64,000 nucleotides of DNA from Paraphysoderma sedebokerense (taxonomy: Eukaryota; Blastocladiomycota; Physodermatomycetes; Physodermatales; Physodermataceae). Positions within the stretch are counted from its first letter, which is position 1. Every line of letters starts with the position of its first letter. Location of the stretch: positions 62,001 through 126,000 of the forward strand of contig JAHLJZ010000027.1 of assembly GCA_025602915.1 (NCBI GenBank), in the 5' to 3' direction. A program made the translations under genes and the position numbers. Positions 1 through 12,764 of this stretch are shown piece by piece. The notes under the pieces were generated by a model. That model worked only from the letters and a program-made list of their open reading frames with translations, had not been told where the DNA came from and did not search any database.

Positions 1-805
1 GCATTATCCCATTTTTGCATCAACACATCGTAATCATATTATCTATATCCGCAATAATTCTATTGCGTGATAGTACAGCCGCGGGCGAAATACGTAATTC
101 CAATGGCCATTCGCACCTTCACTTCCCGGACCACACTATGGGGTTCGCCAAATTTTTGGAGACCATTGGTATTAGGATCGTCTCTTCTGTGCACACCCAA
201 GGTAAAATTTTGTCAGCCACTGCGATTAAATATACTTGTTTCTCGGTCGCTCCTACTTGTCATTGTACTAAGAGGTGGCTTTTGTCGCTCAAGTATGCGG
301 TCGAATGCTTTACGAGGGAATGCTCTACTAGTAATGGTCGTGTCATCTCTGTTCAAATACTCATTATTCATCAATATCTCTATTTCGTACTTTACCAAGC
401 CAATTAATTTGATCTGGCTAAAGGCAAGTCCGCTAGTATTATTGGGCAAAACTATCGCAAAGATAGAAGGATACTAATGGCAATGCACACGCCAATGCAT
501 ACAGTTTTCGATAGATATGGTAGATTTAGATTGAATGGGTAGAATATAGTAATCAACGTGTCACATATTTCGTTCTCTCTATAAACCGAGAAGCTAATTA
601 ATGTGTAGAAATGGAGACGATAGATGGGACTCGGCCACATTCGCGGTTTGTAGCGCGGTTAGTTGTCGTTGACAACGCCCCCGTGATCTTGAATGCACAT
701 TTCGGTGATTGACATAAGGCAACTTGGTGCAAAAGTGTTGCAGAGGCGAACGTTATTCAATATCGTTCTTTCAATAATTGTTCTTTTCTAAACCCTCTTA
801 ACGCA
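1..805. other. Left flank and importin promoter, no gene assigned
   Basis: Open frames exist on both strands. One on the plus strand from the ATG at 103 begins like a mitochondrial presequence (MAIRTFTSRTTLWG) and one on the minus strand spans about 213-470, but neither can be extended into a recognisable protein with sensible splice sites. They may be parts of a gene cut by the window edge or of noncoding DNA. The last 150 bases before 806 should hold the importin promoter and leader; no TATA box is evident. Confidence 0.4.
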
Positions 806-3800
806 ATGAGTCCTCCAGTGACACCACCAATCCCGAATTTCAACCCTGAAACTGTCCAACAGCTGACATTGACACTCACCCAGCTGGCCTCCTCTGACAG
901 TGCTGTATTATCTCAAGCGGAGGAACATCTGAATTCCTACTGGATCGCATCGCATCCCGATATACTATTGGCCGGATTGGTGTACCTTTTGAGGACAAAT
1001 GGTGACGCTATTGTTGGTGTCAAGATTACGTTTCATTGAACTTTTAAATCTTTTGGCGTTATCAGTTTTACTTATTTTAATTTGACATCTATATATTATC
1101 ACGATTATTAGTTACGTTCATTCGCTGCAATTCTGTACCGTCGAATTGCCTTGAAACCAATGCCGTCGTCAGATGGCAACCAATCTCACACCCAACTGCA
1201 ATTCGTTGTTTCGCCGGCAACCCGACAATATTGTCTTGACGAATTGTTATCGGCCCTAGCCAAAGAACCAGTGTCAAATGTTAGACGAAAATTATGCGAT
1301 ACGATAGCTGAAGTAGCTAAAGCTCATCTGCTTCGAAACGAACCGTGGCAGAAGTTATTACCTGTAATGTTTGATTGTGTTAAGTCTCCGCAAGCTGAAT
1401 TTAGAGAATCGGCGTATAGAATCTTCACATCAGTTCCAAGATTAATCGCCGGCGGTGTAATTGATATGTCAGCCGTAAAGCCGATTTTCGAAAATAGTTT
1501 AAGTGCGCAAGAAGTCAAGGAGGTTAGTTACTACCGAGAACACCGTTCGTTTGCAAGCGTCTTGACTTTGACCATATTCACTTCAGGTTCGAGTTGCTGC
1601 ACTTCGTGCTGCTGTAACTTTTCTGCTTGAGGCGAATACCTCTAAATCTGAAACCGCCCAACAACTCATGTTGTCTATTCTTAATGTGCTTCCCCCGTTG
1701 TCGAGCGAAGGAGATGAAGATAATTTATCAGAAGCATTTTCATCTTTGATCGAACTGGCGGAATCTTTGCCAAAATTATTTAGACCGATTATGGGGGATC
1801 TCCTAATGTTTGTCATGCAAATATTGAAGAACGGCGACTTAGAAAACAGTGAGTATCGCCAACTTGAATTTGATCACTAGATATGTCCACCACCGGCTGT
1901 AATTCACATCTCCTATGTAACCGACACATGTATAGGTACTAGGCAGACAGCCCTTGAATTATTATTGTCCATTGCGGATGCTGCTCCAAGCATGGTGCGC
2001 AAGCAAACTCCAAATTTTTGTCAAGAAGTTATTCCGATTTGTTTCCAGATGATGGCTGAGTTGGACGATGACCCTTCATGGGCGACCACTGACGACGTAA
2101 TATTAAACTGCTTGTTATCGATTCGATGGATTTTACTGATATTCGCTTGAATTGTTTATAGCTTGAAGATGATGACGAAACAGAAAATTACGTCGTCGGC
2201 GAGCAGGCGATGGATCGGATTGCACGGTCATTGGGTGGAAAATCTGTTATCCCCGTTTCATTTGCTCTCATTCCTCAAATGCTTGGCTCTCAGGCATGGC
2301 AGCAACGACATGCTGCTTTAATGGCTGTAAGCGCCATTGGCGAGGGTTGTCAAAAATTTATGGAGCCTGAATTGGGGAAAGTTTTACAGTAAGTATTAGA
2401 CTGAATGCTTTACGGCTGGGTCGTTGATAACCGAAAGTTGACCGCCGGCTATATTTCTGCTATTTAGGATGATCATTCCGTTCATTCGTGATCCACATAT
2501 CCGAGTTCGATACGCAACATGCAATGCGCTCGGTCAGTTAGCCACAGATTTTGAGCCCATTCTGCAGCAAAGGTACCATGCCCAAGTTTTACCGGCACTT
2601 ATCACTGCCATGACGGATGAACACAGGTTGGTATTTTGTTTCAATTGTAGTCAATTGTTCTCTTGATGAAACTCTTTCGTTGATTTCATTGAAACACTTT
2701 CTTGAGCAGAGTTCAAGCCCACGCAGCCGCTGCCCTTGTCAACTTTGCTGAACATGTAGCCAAGAAGGATATTTTGCCATATCTTGATACCATTTTCGAT
2801 AAACTCGTAGCGCTGCTACAACAGGGCAAAATTTACGTTCAAGAGCAGGCAATCACAACTATTGCTACTGTTGCTGACAGTGCCGAGGATCAGTTTGCGA
2901 AGGTAAATGTTAACTACGGGTCGTACGATAACTTTCCGCGATATTGATTCACAATTGCTATAGTATTACGGGTCGATTATGCCATGGCTTATCTCAATTC
3001 TTCGAGAAGCTAAGTCTGCAGAATTTAGACTTTTGAGAGGAAAGGCCATGGAATGTGCCAGTTTGATTGGTTAGTCTTTTACATCTCAGCACAAGGAAAA
3101 ACTTTGTTCTAACCCGATGTGCATGAATAGCTTTGGCTGTTGGAAAAGACGTCTTTGGCCCTGATGCAAAGAGTTTTTTGGATTTAATAATGGAGATTCA
3201 AAGTTCGCATTTTCTCATTTTATCACCAACCGCTGAAACTGGTTGACTCATTGTACATCGCTGTTACGACTACACTTTTCAGAGGCCGTCACAGAACCAG
3301 ATGACCCTCAGTCTTCGTACCTTCTTGCAGTTTGGGCTAGAATGTGTAAAGTATTGGGGCAAGATTTTATTCCTTATCTACCGTATGTGATGCCACCTCT
3401 GCTGCATAGTGCTAGTTTAAAGCCGGATATCGCCATTTTAGATCGTAAGTTCAGTTCACACATGGCGTTCACATCTGCTACCCGGCGTCTTGGCTGTCTA
3501 TTTACCTTTTTTTCTACTCACAATACTCACAGCTGAAGAATCAGCAGATGATTATTCCCCTGATGAAGGATGGGAATTCGCAACTATTGAAGGCCAGAAA
3601 CTTGGGATCAATACCACAGTTTTGGAAGAAAAATGTACCGCTGTAGAGATGTTGATTTGTTATGCCAGAGAATTAGGTCCCGGATTTACAGAATATAGCA
3701 AGCAAGTCATGGATTTAGTTGTTCCTCTGTTGAAATTTTATTTTCATGACGGTGTGCGACACGCGGCAGCTGCATGTGTGACTCAGGTTCTGGGCGGTGT

Positions 3801-5228
3801 CGTGAAGGCTGGCAGCGGTTATCGTATGTTTTTCATTTACTTGTCTGCATTGCCGTCGCTTTCGCTTGAACTATCGGTTAATAATTTCCGTCGTTATCCG
3901 TTCCAGCGAGAGACATAGTCACACAAATGTGGCAAACAGCATGCCAGATGATTCTCAGTACAATCACGAATGAATTGGATCCAGATTTTGTGCTTCAATT
4001 ATACGTTACATTTTCCGATTGTGTGGAAACGTTGGGCGAAGGATGTCTGAATTCTCGGCAGATGGAAATGTTTACAAATGTTGTGGATGCAACCTTGGTG
4101 GAATTCATGGAGCGCCTGAATGATAGAGATAGTATGTGATGTTTTCTTTTTAGTTGCGAACTTTGTAAAGTATTTATTCCTTTCCTCTAGAGCGGCGGAA
4201 AGATGCAGATTTTGACGCTGAAGAGGAAGAAGCTCTGGAAGACGAAGCAGCTACCGAAGATGCGGTATTAAGCGAGGTAGGATCGCACATATGACATCCG
4301 TTAACAGAAGGTAGCCTCACTATTTCTCGATTAGGTTACGAAATCTATCCATTTCGTTCTGAAAACACATGGGGCCACATTCCTACCATATTTGGAAAAG
4401 TTGATTCCCACTCTTACTACTTATCTTAATGATCACCGTTCAGAGGCTCGTCAAGTGGCCATCTGCGTTTATGATGATGTTATAGAATTCACTGGTGCAT
4501 TGAGTTTGAAATATTCGAACGTATTTTTGGGCAAATTGCTAGACAGCATCCTAGATCCAAATCAGGATGTTAGACAGGCTGCATGTTATGGTGCTGGATT
4601 GGCTGCGATGAAAGGAGGCGATGGGTTTTCAGATTTTTGTGCCGGTTTGTGTTGTTTTTAATTGCCTGTTTTCTTGACTTTCGACACAGTAGTTTGACTC
4701 TTTGATAAAAACTCTATAGCCGCACTCCCCAACCTTTTCAGAGTCCTTCAAGGCGCCGATGCTCGGTCCGAAACTAACGTCATGGCAAGCGAGAACGCAA
4801 TTTCAGCAATAGCAAAGATATGCCGGTACAATCATTCTAAATTCGACGTGAATAGTGTCATTCCGTCATGGATCGAAGCACTACCCATAAGGAATGACCA
4901 AGAAGAAGCGGAACACGTCTATGGATTTTTAATAGAACTGATTAAGAGGTAAGAGCACTCTTAATTTCTTGAGGCTTAGTAGATGTTCGGAGTTTACTTA
5001 TGCTTGCTTCGTATTGGTAGCGGCCATCCGGCAGTTGGAACTCATCTCAGCAAAGTGGTATCAGCAGTAACTGATGCGTTAGTTTTAAATTTCTTACCAC
5101 AGACATTGACAGATGAAGCTGTGAATACTCTAAAGAGGGTGTTAGTCAATGTGAGTGAATCTGTGAGAGGGGAACTGTGGAAGGAGATGGACGAAAGTAA
5201 ACGTGCGTTGCTGAGTCGTTTGTTGTAA
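806..5228 (+). CDS. KAP121: Importin-5 / karyopherin Kap121 (Pse1) family nuclear import receptor
   Basis: An all-helical HEAT-repeat protein that carries cargo such as ribosomal proteins and histones through nuclear pores and is released by RanGTP. The coding region has about 14 exons. The first exon (806-1012) has an importin-beta-like start with the segment [11 protein letters not shown], and exon 2 reads [16 protein letters not shown], typical of the N-terminal HEAT repeats. Central exons contain [20 protein letters not shown] and the repeat [20 protein letters not shown], a hallmark of the IPO5/Kap121 group. An acidic insert ([19 protein letters not shown], about 4204-4274) matches the acidic loop of this family. 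The protein ends at a TAA near 5228 after [11 protein letters not shown]. Length, roughly 1,090 residues, is normal for the family. The first intron uses a GTTGGT donor, slightly off consensus. Kap123/IPO4 is the main alternative; the acidic loop and repeat wording favour IPO5. Confidence 0.93.
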
Positions 5229-5573
5229 CGGACAGTACAGACAGGACGTGCCATGTTGTTCAATTCATTTCCATAATGTAGTTATATCTTTAGAATTTCT
5301 TCCTTTTTTCTTTCATCGGTGTTCGTGAGAATGTAATTTTCTGCGGCATATCAATTGGTTGTATTGTAATGGATGAGCAGAAATAGACGTGGTATAATAA
5401 GGGTTCTTTGCAACAGATCGGGTCATGAGGGAATCATTAACTTTGCGTGACCGTTTTCCACGGCGGTCTTGGCTGCGGGCCAAATACTCATATCTGTCTT
5501 GCAAACATCACCGCTCTCTGATGTATATGGATTATATCTCTTAATTTTTCAATCTATCAGGTTTTATTAGGTT
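5229..5573. other. Intergenic gap between importin and kinesin
   Basis: A 345-base spacer between two plus-strand genes. It should hold the importin 3' end and the kinesin promoter. No gene, repeat or clear regulatory motif was seen. Confidence 0.6.
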
Positions 5574-8500
5574 ATGTCTGGCAATAATATTAAAGTTATT
5601 TGTCGGTTTCGACCGCAAAACAGTCGAGAAATTTCCGAAGGCGGTAATGTAATCGTTAGATTTGATGATAATGGCGAAACGGTTTATTTTGATGTAAGTC
5701 ATTTAGTACATTGCTAGTATTATTATTTTGTCCACTTGTTTCAGAAAGACATAGACATCGGTTGGGCCAAAGTTGACCATTTTTTGTTTGTTGCCGGTTC
5801 CATTGCTATCCGCCTTTCCAATTGATACAATCTATATTGAATTTACAAACCTGCTTTACAACTAATGATCGAACTAATATATACCGCATAATGATAGGGC
5901 AATGAATATAACGGCAACTTCACATTTGATCGAGCTTTCTCCCCAGACACAACCCAGGAAGCAGTTTTTAATTATTCCGTGAAATCTACGGTTGATGGTT
6001 TGTAATGTTTATAATCATTTCGTAGGGTATTGTTGTCAAGTCCTCTGCCCTTAATTTAGTAATCAAAGTTCTACATTGCCTGAAACGAAACTGACCGCTC
6101 GTTCAATAATCCATGGTGATAAATAACAATGTTTGTTCATATGTGTAGATGTTCTTAAGGGTTATAATGGAACTGTATTTGCTTATGGTCAAACCGGTTC
6201 CGGTAAAACTTTTACCATGATGGTAGGCTATCTGATCTTCTCCGCTCTATTCATTCAACCTGGCATTGGTTGGGATTCGAGACTAATTATTGCGATTGGT
6301 TTAGGGAGCTGATATCGACAATTCAGAGCTCAAGGGTATCATCCCACGTATTACCGAACAGATATTCTCCAGTATTTTGGAATCTCCAGAGAACATAGAG
6401 TTCACAGTTAAGGTGTCTTACATGGAAATTTACATGGAAAAAATTAGAGATTTATTGAACCGTACGTTATCCCTCTATCCCTCTACACACCATTGGCAAT
6501 CTTGGATCTAGTCCAAAGTAATTGTTCGGATCGACTAACTGATAATTTCACATCACTAGCATCAAATGATAATTTACCAATTCATGAAGAAAAATCAAGA
6601 GGTGTATACGTAAAGGGGTTATTGGAAGTGTACGTCAGCTCAGTCAATGAAGTGTATGAAGTCATGAGGCGCGGTGGTGCTGCTCGAGTTGTTGCATACA
6701 CGAGTTCGTTGTCTTGATTTTGCGTCGAATTATCCGTTATTTTTGATATTAAATTTCCTCGCTGTCATATTGTTAGACATGAATGCAGAGTCATCTCGTT
6801 CTCATTCTATTTTTGTCGTCACAATTTCGCAAAAGAATGTTGCTGACGGATCAATCAAATCTGGAAAGCTTTATCTCGTTGATCTTGCTGGTTCTGAGAA
6901 AGTTGGTAAAACGGGGGCAAGCGGTCAGACTTTAGAAGAAGCGAAAAAAATCAACAAGTCTCTCACAGCTTTGGGGATGGTCATTAATTCCCTCACTGAC
7001 GGAAAGGTGTGGACACATTGATTTATTATAGCTGCCATTATCGAAAACTGACGTACTTTAAAAAGTCGACACATGTTCCCTACCGTGACAGTAAATTGAC
7101 AAGAATTTTGCAAGAATCACTTGGTGGTAATTCTCGGACGACCTTAATTATTAATTCTTCCCCGTCCTCATTTAATGAAGCTGAGTCATTGAGTACCATG
7201 CGTTTCGGTATGAGGTAAAATTATATACTTCTCTACTGCTAAGTGGGATCATGCAAATGACCTTTTTGTCCGAAAGGGCGAAGAACATCAAAAACAAAGC
7301 CAAAATTAATCAAGATCTGTCGCCGGCTGAACTTAAAGCTCTCCTCAAAAAAGCCGAACAGCGAACCGTTACTTTCCAAGCTTATATCAGTGCTTTGGAA
7401 GGCGAGGTTCAAATCTGGCGTTCCGGTATGTTTTTTTCAGCAGCCGAACTTGCTGATCAGTCTGAACTAATGATGATACATTTGTGTCGTCTTCATTTGT
7501 TTCTTGCTACAGGAGGGAATGTACCCCCAGAAAAATATGTCACACCGGATCAGTTTGGTGCGGCCGACCAGACTCCTTCCGGTACCACCCCGCCTTCAAG
7601 CAATAACGATATTACCGCCGTCTCTGCAGCCTCGACAACTCGCACTGCCGACAGCAACGGTGTCAATGAAGATGAGAAAGAAGACTGGTTGAAACGAGAG
7701 AATGAATTAGTGGATGAAATCAGCACCAAGGTAAATACTTATTATTGTATTGCTCCCTGATTCCGTGCGCTTATTTAAGGTGCTTACTCGTTCTTTTACG
7801 CTGTATCGCAGGAATCTGAGCTGGAAAAACAGCGTGTGCTTACCGATACACTCAACTCGGAACTTGAAATATTGAAACAGCGCGAAGGACAATTGTTTGA
7901 GGAAAATAAGGATCTTACCAGTAGCATTCATGAATTGAAATTGCAATTAGAAAAAGTGTCGTACGAGAGTAAAGAAAATCAAATCAACTTGGATGATTTA
8001 AAAGAAAGGAACAAGGAGTTAGAGACTCAAATGGAAGATTTAAAGGTCGGTTTTACTCTCTTTAAAATTTCAGATTCACTATATTAACATGTCTTCGTTA
8101 AATAGAAAACCATTACGGAAATGGAACATGCAAAAAAAGCGTCCGAAGAGGGAGATAAAGAAAGGAGAAAGCAAGAGAAGATGGCACAAATGATGGCTGA
8201 GTTAGATCCCAATGTAGGTTATTTCGAATTCACACAATGATTTTGATTTTGCTAAATCCAGTTTTCCTTCCCCGTAGAACGTTATTTCTGAAAAGGAAAA
8301 GCAAGTCCGTTCATCTTTGCATAGCCTCCTCAGCGGTTACGACGATTCTGTGGCACCATCAGATCCGTCGAATCTTCAAGCTTCTTTAGATTCTCTGTCG
8401 GCCGGGGATCGGAAGGCGATTCTCAAAGAGCTCAGCGACGCGAAGAATGTTGTCGATCAGATGCAAGACAAAATGAAAATTGTCTCTACCGAAAATGAGA

Positions 8501-9897
8501 TGTTGTTGAAGAAGAAAGAGGAATTGGAGAGTAAGATAACCAGTTTGGAATTAGAATATGAAGAGTTGCTGGGTATGAGATTTCAATATTGCGCCCTTTA
8601 TCTTGATTTATCTAACCGAACTTGATTTGCTTGCTGCTTTGTCGGTTGCCCATTTCCTTTATGTATTCAGACAAAACCATTCAAGAGGAAGAACAGCGCC
8701 TAACTGGCGATTCAGGTACCGAACACTTACAAGAACTCAAGTCAAAACTGGAGTCGCAGTATGCTTCTAAAAGGGACGCTCAACAGCAAGAAATTGCTGA
8801 CCTTAAATCTGAGATACAAAAGAAACATGATGAAATGATTTCATTAACTTCAGAAAAGACTGAAATGAAGAAACGGCTTGAAGATTTAACGGTACCTGCA
8901 GAAGATATTTCGTAGGATACTTTATTGTTCAATACTAATGTCTCTGTTTCTTTGAAAGGTTCAACTCGAGTCCGCAAAGCGGGAAGCAGCATCCGCCTTG
9001 TCAAAAGTCAATAATTCCTCGAAGCCGGAAAGTGAAAAAGATAAAGATTTAGAAAAGATCAAGAAGACGATGGCTGCACAATTGAGCGAATTTGATACAA
9101 TGAAGAAAGCGTTAATGAGAGATCTACAAAATCGGTGCGAAAAAGTTAGTCTTCCCTCTGCCGTTGTCGCCGCTTCCTCGTGTTGATACCTAATCAATTC
9201 TAAACATTCCAATAGGTTGTGGAATTGGAACTGTCCTTGGACGAAATCAGAGAACAGTATAATAACATGCTGAAGAACAATAATATTAAAGCGACACAGA
9301 AGAAAATGGCGTTTTTGGAACGCAACCTTGAACAGTTGACTAGTGTACAGAAACAGGTATCTTGAACATCGCTGATACCAAATTCATGTTGGTTGCTGAC
9401 AAATTGGTCTTTAGCTTGTTGAGCAAAATACCACCCTCAAGAAAGATATTGCCATCGCCGAGCGTAAGCTTATTGCTAGAAATGAGCGTATACAGCATTT
9501 AGAAGATATGTTGCAGGAGACCCAAGCCAATCTTGCATCACAAAAGCAAAGGTATTTTGAATAATACATCTCACGATGAGTTAGCCCCATCAGCTAATAT
9601 TTTTGCCTTTACCGCATGATATACAGTTTCGAATCTAAGCTTTCGGAACTGCGTCAAAGGCTTCGAGATTCTTCCACGACCCCTACGCAGCCGAGCTCGG
9701 AGTGGTCATGGGGTAGAGTAGCCAAACCATTGAGGGGTGGCGGCACAAACGTGACAGTAGTGGATGACACAGAGGGATCAACTAACGATGAAAATGTCAT
9801 TGTGAATAATGATGTTGCTCGGGTGGCAAGCGCAAATCAGAACAAGAGATCAAGTTGGTTGGGATTTATGAACATGGGTGCGCCAAGAAAAATCTAA
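5574..9897 (+). CDS. kin1: Kinesin-1 heavy chain (conventional kinesin)
   Basis: A plus-end-directed microtubule motor that moves vesicles and organelles along hyphae. It starts [16 protein letters not shown] at 5574. The motor domain follows: P-loop GQTGSGKT (about 6191), switch I SSRSHS (about 6790), switch II DLAGSE (about 6882) and the tract [19 protein letters not shown] (about 7077). The neck begins near 7275 ([11 protein letters not shown]). A long coiled-coil stalk spans about 7815-9670. The tail carries [11 protein letters not shown] near 9711, the fungal form of the kinesin-1 IAK autoinhibitory site with Val for Ile. It ends in a basic stretch at a TAA at 9895-9897. The join at 6703/6779 restores the conserved [14 protein letters not shown] but needs a GTTCGT donor. 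Fungal kinesin-1 has no light chain, and none is seen here. Estimated length is 900-950 residues, normal for fungi. Confidence 0.95.
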
Positions 9898-10645
9898 TTT
9901 ACGGTCGAAATAGAGACATTCGTCAATATAAGTGGTAGTGACGTTGCTCGAAACTCTCATTATTTTATACTTTATTGTGAACTTATAATTAATGTGGTCA
10001 AAAAGATAATACAAGTCTTTCTTTCCTGAACAGAACAGCTTTTGAACCTTTTGTACCGACACTGTCCTTGAAATTCCACTTAGAGTCCACGAAATGAAGG
10101 TTATATGTTCTGCATATTTCGCTACCTCTATCTACTTTATCAATGGCATAATTCGTCACTGCACCGCGAAGACCGAAAGTATATTAAAATAGTGTAATTT
10201 CTATCACCGCGTGTCTTAAGGTGCAAAACGTTTATGAAGTCTGTCGAAAGCTACAGCATACATGTGTTTTCTTCGATTTCTAAGTTGAGAAAAGGCAACT
10301 CAACACAGCACATCCGAATTCCGAACCCAAGAACGCGTGGAATGAGTAATGATAGTATTTCAACGTCTGCGATGACATAAGTATACAGAGATTTGAAATG
10401 ATATCATGACTGTTCTATACGATCGGAATTTGTTTATCTTAGTGAGCAATATTCGTATTAGTTGCAATTCATTGCCGAGTTGGATGTTGTGTCAGTCATG
10501 ATCCGAACTCGATTGCATTTTATTTACAAACCCCCCAACTAGCCACAGAATGGAAGATTATATGGAAACCAAATCATCGTATTCCATACTTTTAGATAAT
10601 CTAGTATTATTCAATGATGTATAAATGGTTCGCTAGAGTTGACAT
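9898..10645. other. Intergenic region between convergent genes
   Basis: About 750 bases between the stop codons of kinesin (+) and the gene at 10646-11553 (-). It is AT-rich with stops in all frames. Both 3' untranslated regions must lie here. No gene or repeat was found. Confidence 0.6.
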
Positions 10646-11553
10646 TTACACGAAACTGCCGTCTTCTTCATGAATCTCATCAAACTCCAAAGCAGCATTT
10701 TCTCCTCCACTCCAGATTTCTTCCCACTCTTTATCAATATTTTCAACCCACTCTTTTAATACAAGGGTAACGTTCCGTATCTTGACTAGATCGTTAAGTA
10801 TTATCCTACGTTTATTCAGCACAACTTCTTGCACGTCCTCCCCGTCTCGCAACATTTGATTCTGCGAACCCTGAAGTGTATCATTGTTTGGGGTAATCAA
10901 ACGATTTGAGCGTTTCTCTGATAATTGTTGTGAATAAGTAGATAGATATTCGCTTATCTTTGTGGGTATCATTGCACTCAGTTGATCTAGCTTGGAGCAT
11001 TCGGAGGGTGCAGTCTGAGATCCGTGGGAATTTCGGCGACCAGAAGACTGAGGAGAAATGTCAACGTGTGATAAAGGAGAATTGATAGATATGCCCATGG
11101 ATTGATAATATTGCACCAAATTGGTAATCTCGGACTGAATCGATTGAATCGAACTCACAAGTGAAGTTGTCGCTTCGAGGGACGACGAGAGGTGTGGCGG
11201 AATGAGAGTAGAAGATAACATTCTTATATTTAGGACGAGATTTTTGAATATATGGGCATGCGAGGATAAGCAGCTTTGGCAGAATTGCAGGAGCAATGGA
11301 AGTAAAAGACTGACGGCGGGTGCGTGGAACTCCTACGAGTGAATGAAATTGGACACCAAAAGGACGCTCCAATTATCCTTGTCGACGCGATATAAGCAAA
11401 ACACTTCAAAGAGTTCTCGTATCAAATGGTGATCTAATTCCCTATCTGGTGCATCTTATCCGATCATGTTCATATCTCTGTTCAGCTCAAGGAATCGGCA
11501 CTTGGCAAGATCGCAGCCAAGTATTCAACTATGAAAACTTGAAGGGCATCCAT
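10646..11553 (-). CDS. Unidentified 261-residue protein (three exons)
   Basis: I do not recognise this protein. The model has exons 11502-11553, 11387-11433 and 10646-11332, with introns of 68 and 54 nt. All phases agree, the total is 786 nt, and the start is MDALQVFIVEYLAAILP. The first two exons are too short to show as long open frames. They join onto EFHAPAVSLLLPLLLQFCQS, which removes an apparent in-frame TAG at about 11333. The N-terminal half (residues 1 to about 100) is leucine-rich and helical, without a clear signal peptide. The middle is Ser/Gln-rich and low in complexity. The C-terminal third is predicted helical (KIRNVTLVLKEWVENIDKEW) and ends acidic. It could be a small adaptor or coiled-coil subunit of a complex; no function is claimed. 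The second intron donor (GTCGAC) is weak, so that junction is the least sure. Confidence 0.6.
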
Positions 11554-12764
11554 TTTCCTCTTGGTGCTAAAACTTATTCACCAGGAACATTTCAATTATA
11601 AGCAATGGATTACTCAAATGCAAGAAATAAGATAATGTACATGAACATGAAGGTCTTTTACTAAAGAAATATGATTTGTGTATGACTTATTTTTGGTTCT
11701 AATCCCCGTCCTATTGTATAAATATGCTGAATTGATGATTGAGAAATAGCAATGACGTATCTGGGCAGCAGTTATTTAACCGCAGGAGAAGAACGGCGAA
11801 AAAGCAAACAAGTTTATCTGGAAGAGCTATCCTGAGGAGATGAGAAAGGCTCTATTAGCTTAGATACATGCTTTGCCACAGAATAATTGCCAGAAATCAA
11901 AAAGGATCGACGATTCCATAGTTGCTGTAAGGGTGCGCGAACGATATGAGGACGAGGAATGAAGACATCCCAAGATGGAGGTCGTTATGTCTCAATTTGA
12001 CTGGCAATCTTCAGCAAGAACAAAACATGAAAATGATGAAAATAACTTTTTGTAACTTTCAAAGCATAGTCTTATTCAAGTAGCTTCCAAGTCATCTGTG
12101 GTATAAGATTCCCACTTTTGGGCACCCCATGATGGCCGCGGTGAAGAATGTCAATAGTGGAAAATATCTCTTGTATTCTACCCCAATACACCCCGTTATT
12201 TCTGATCTATGAGAATACTTTTTAATTCGTTATCTCATGTGGTGACTGGGATACTAATGAGCCTTCTTTCCTTTCCACTGTGACGCCAGCACTACTTCAA
12301 GGTCAGGGGTATTCATGGTATCCTCACTGCCATCGGATCAACATTATGCAATACCAAGTGTATGTTTGACTCACAAGTCATATCCAAACATGCTTTGCCA
12401 TGTATGTTGAAATCACGCCCAGTGTATTATTAAAAAAGTCATCTCATTGGCTCTTGAATTTTTGCTGCCACTGCTTCGTACTTAAACTGATTTCAGTGCT
12501 ATTGTATTGAGGTTAACTGTGTCTCATATTATGCATTTACGCTCCAGGGTTTAAATCTGTTCTCAGCGAGAGCTGGAGTAATGATCTTCACGGAGATGAA
12601 CCACGCGATGGGTGACGGAACAGTCAGTTCGGAAGAGCACAGAACCGCTTCAATCCTGACTTCAGACATATAAATACAGCTGTATCCTCCACAACAAATC
12701 ACTACACAAACACTATTTTTTAGCACACTCTTGAAGTCTCCTTCACAAAACTCCAAACAAAGCA
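11554..12764. other. Long divergent intergenic region with promoter of the repeat protein
   Basis: A 1.2-kb stretch between divergently transcribed genes, with no credible exon on either strand. The right end holds a TATA box and a C/A-rich leader for the gene at 12765. A stress-element-like AGGGG core lies near 12304, but such pentamers are common by chance. The size of the upstream region is large for this window and fits a regulated gene. Confidence 0.5.
12669..12676 (+). promoter_or_regulatory. TATA box of the YGYDSKD repeat gene
   Basis: TATAAATA lies 89 bases upstream of the ATG at 12765, followed by a pyrimidine/A-rich leader with many CACAA and CTCC steps. In fungi such a strong TATA box and leader usually mark highly or conditionally expressed genes. 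Few other genes in this window show one as clear. Confidence 0.55.

Noticed and set aside
1-480. A mitochondrial protein starting at 103 (MAIRTFTSRTTLWG).
   Set aside because: The presequence-like start cannot be linked to any recognisable downstream exon, and minus-strand frames overlap the same DNA.
11313-11372. An apparent in-frame stop that would make the 10646-11553 gene a pseudogene.
   Set aside because: A 54-nt intron (11333-11386) with correct phase removes the stop and joins two protein-like segments.
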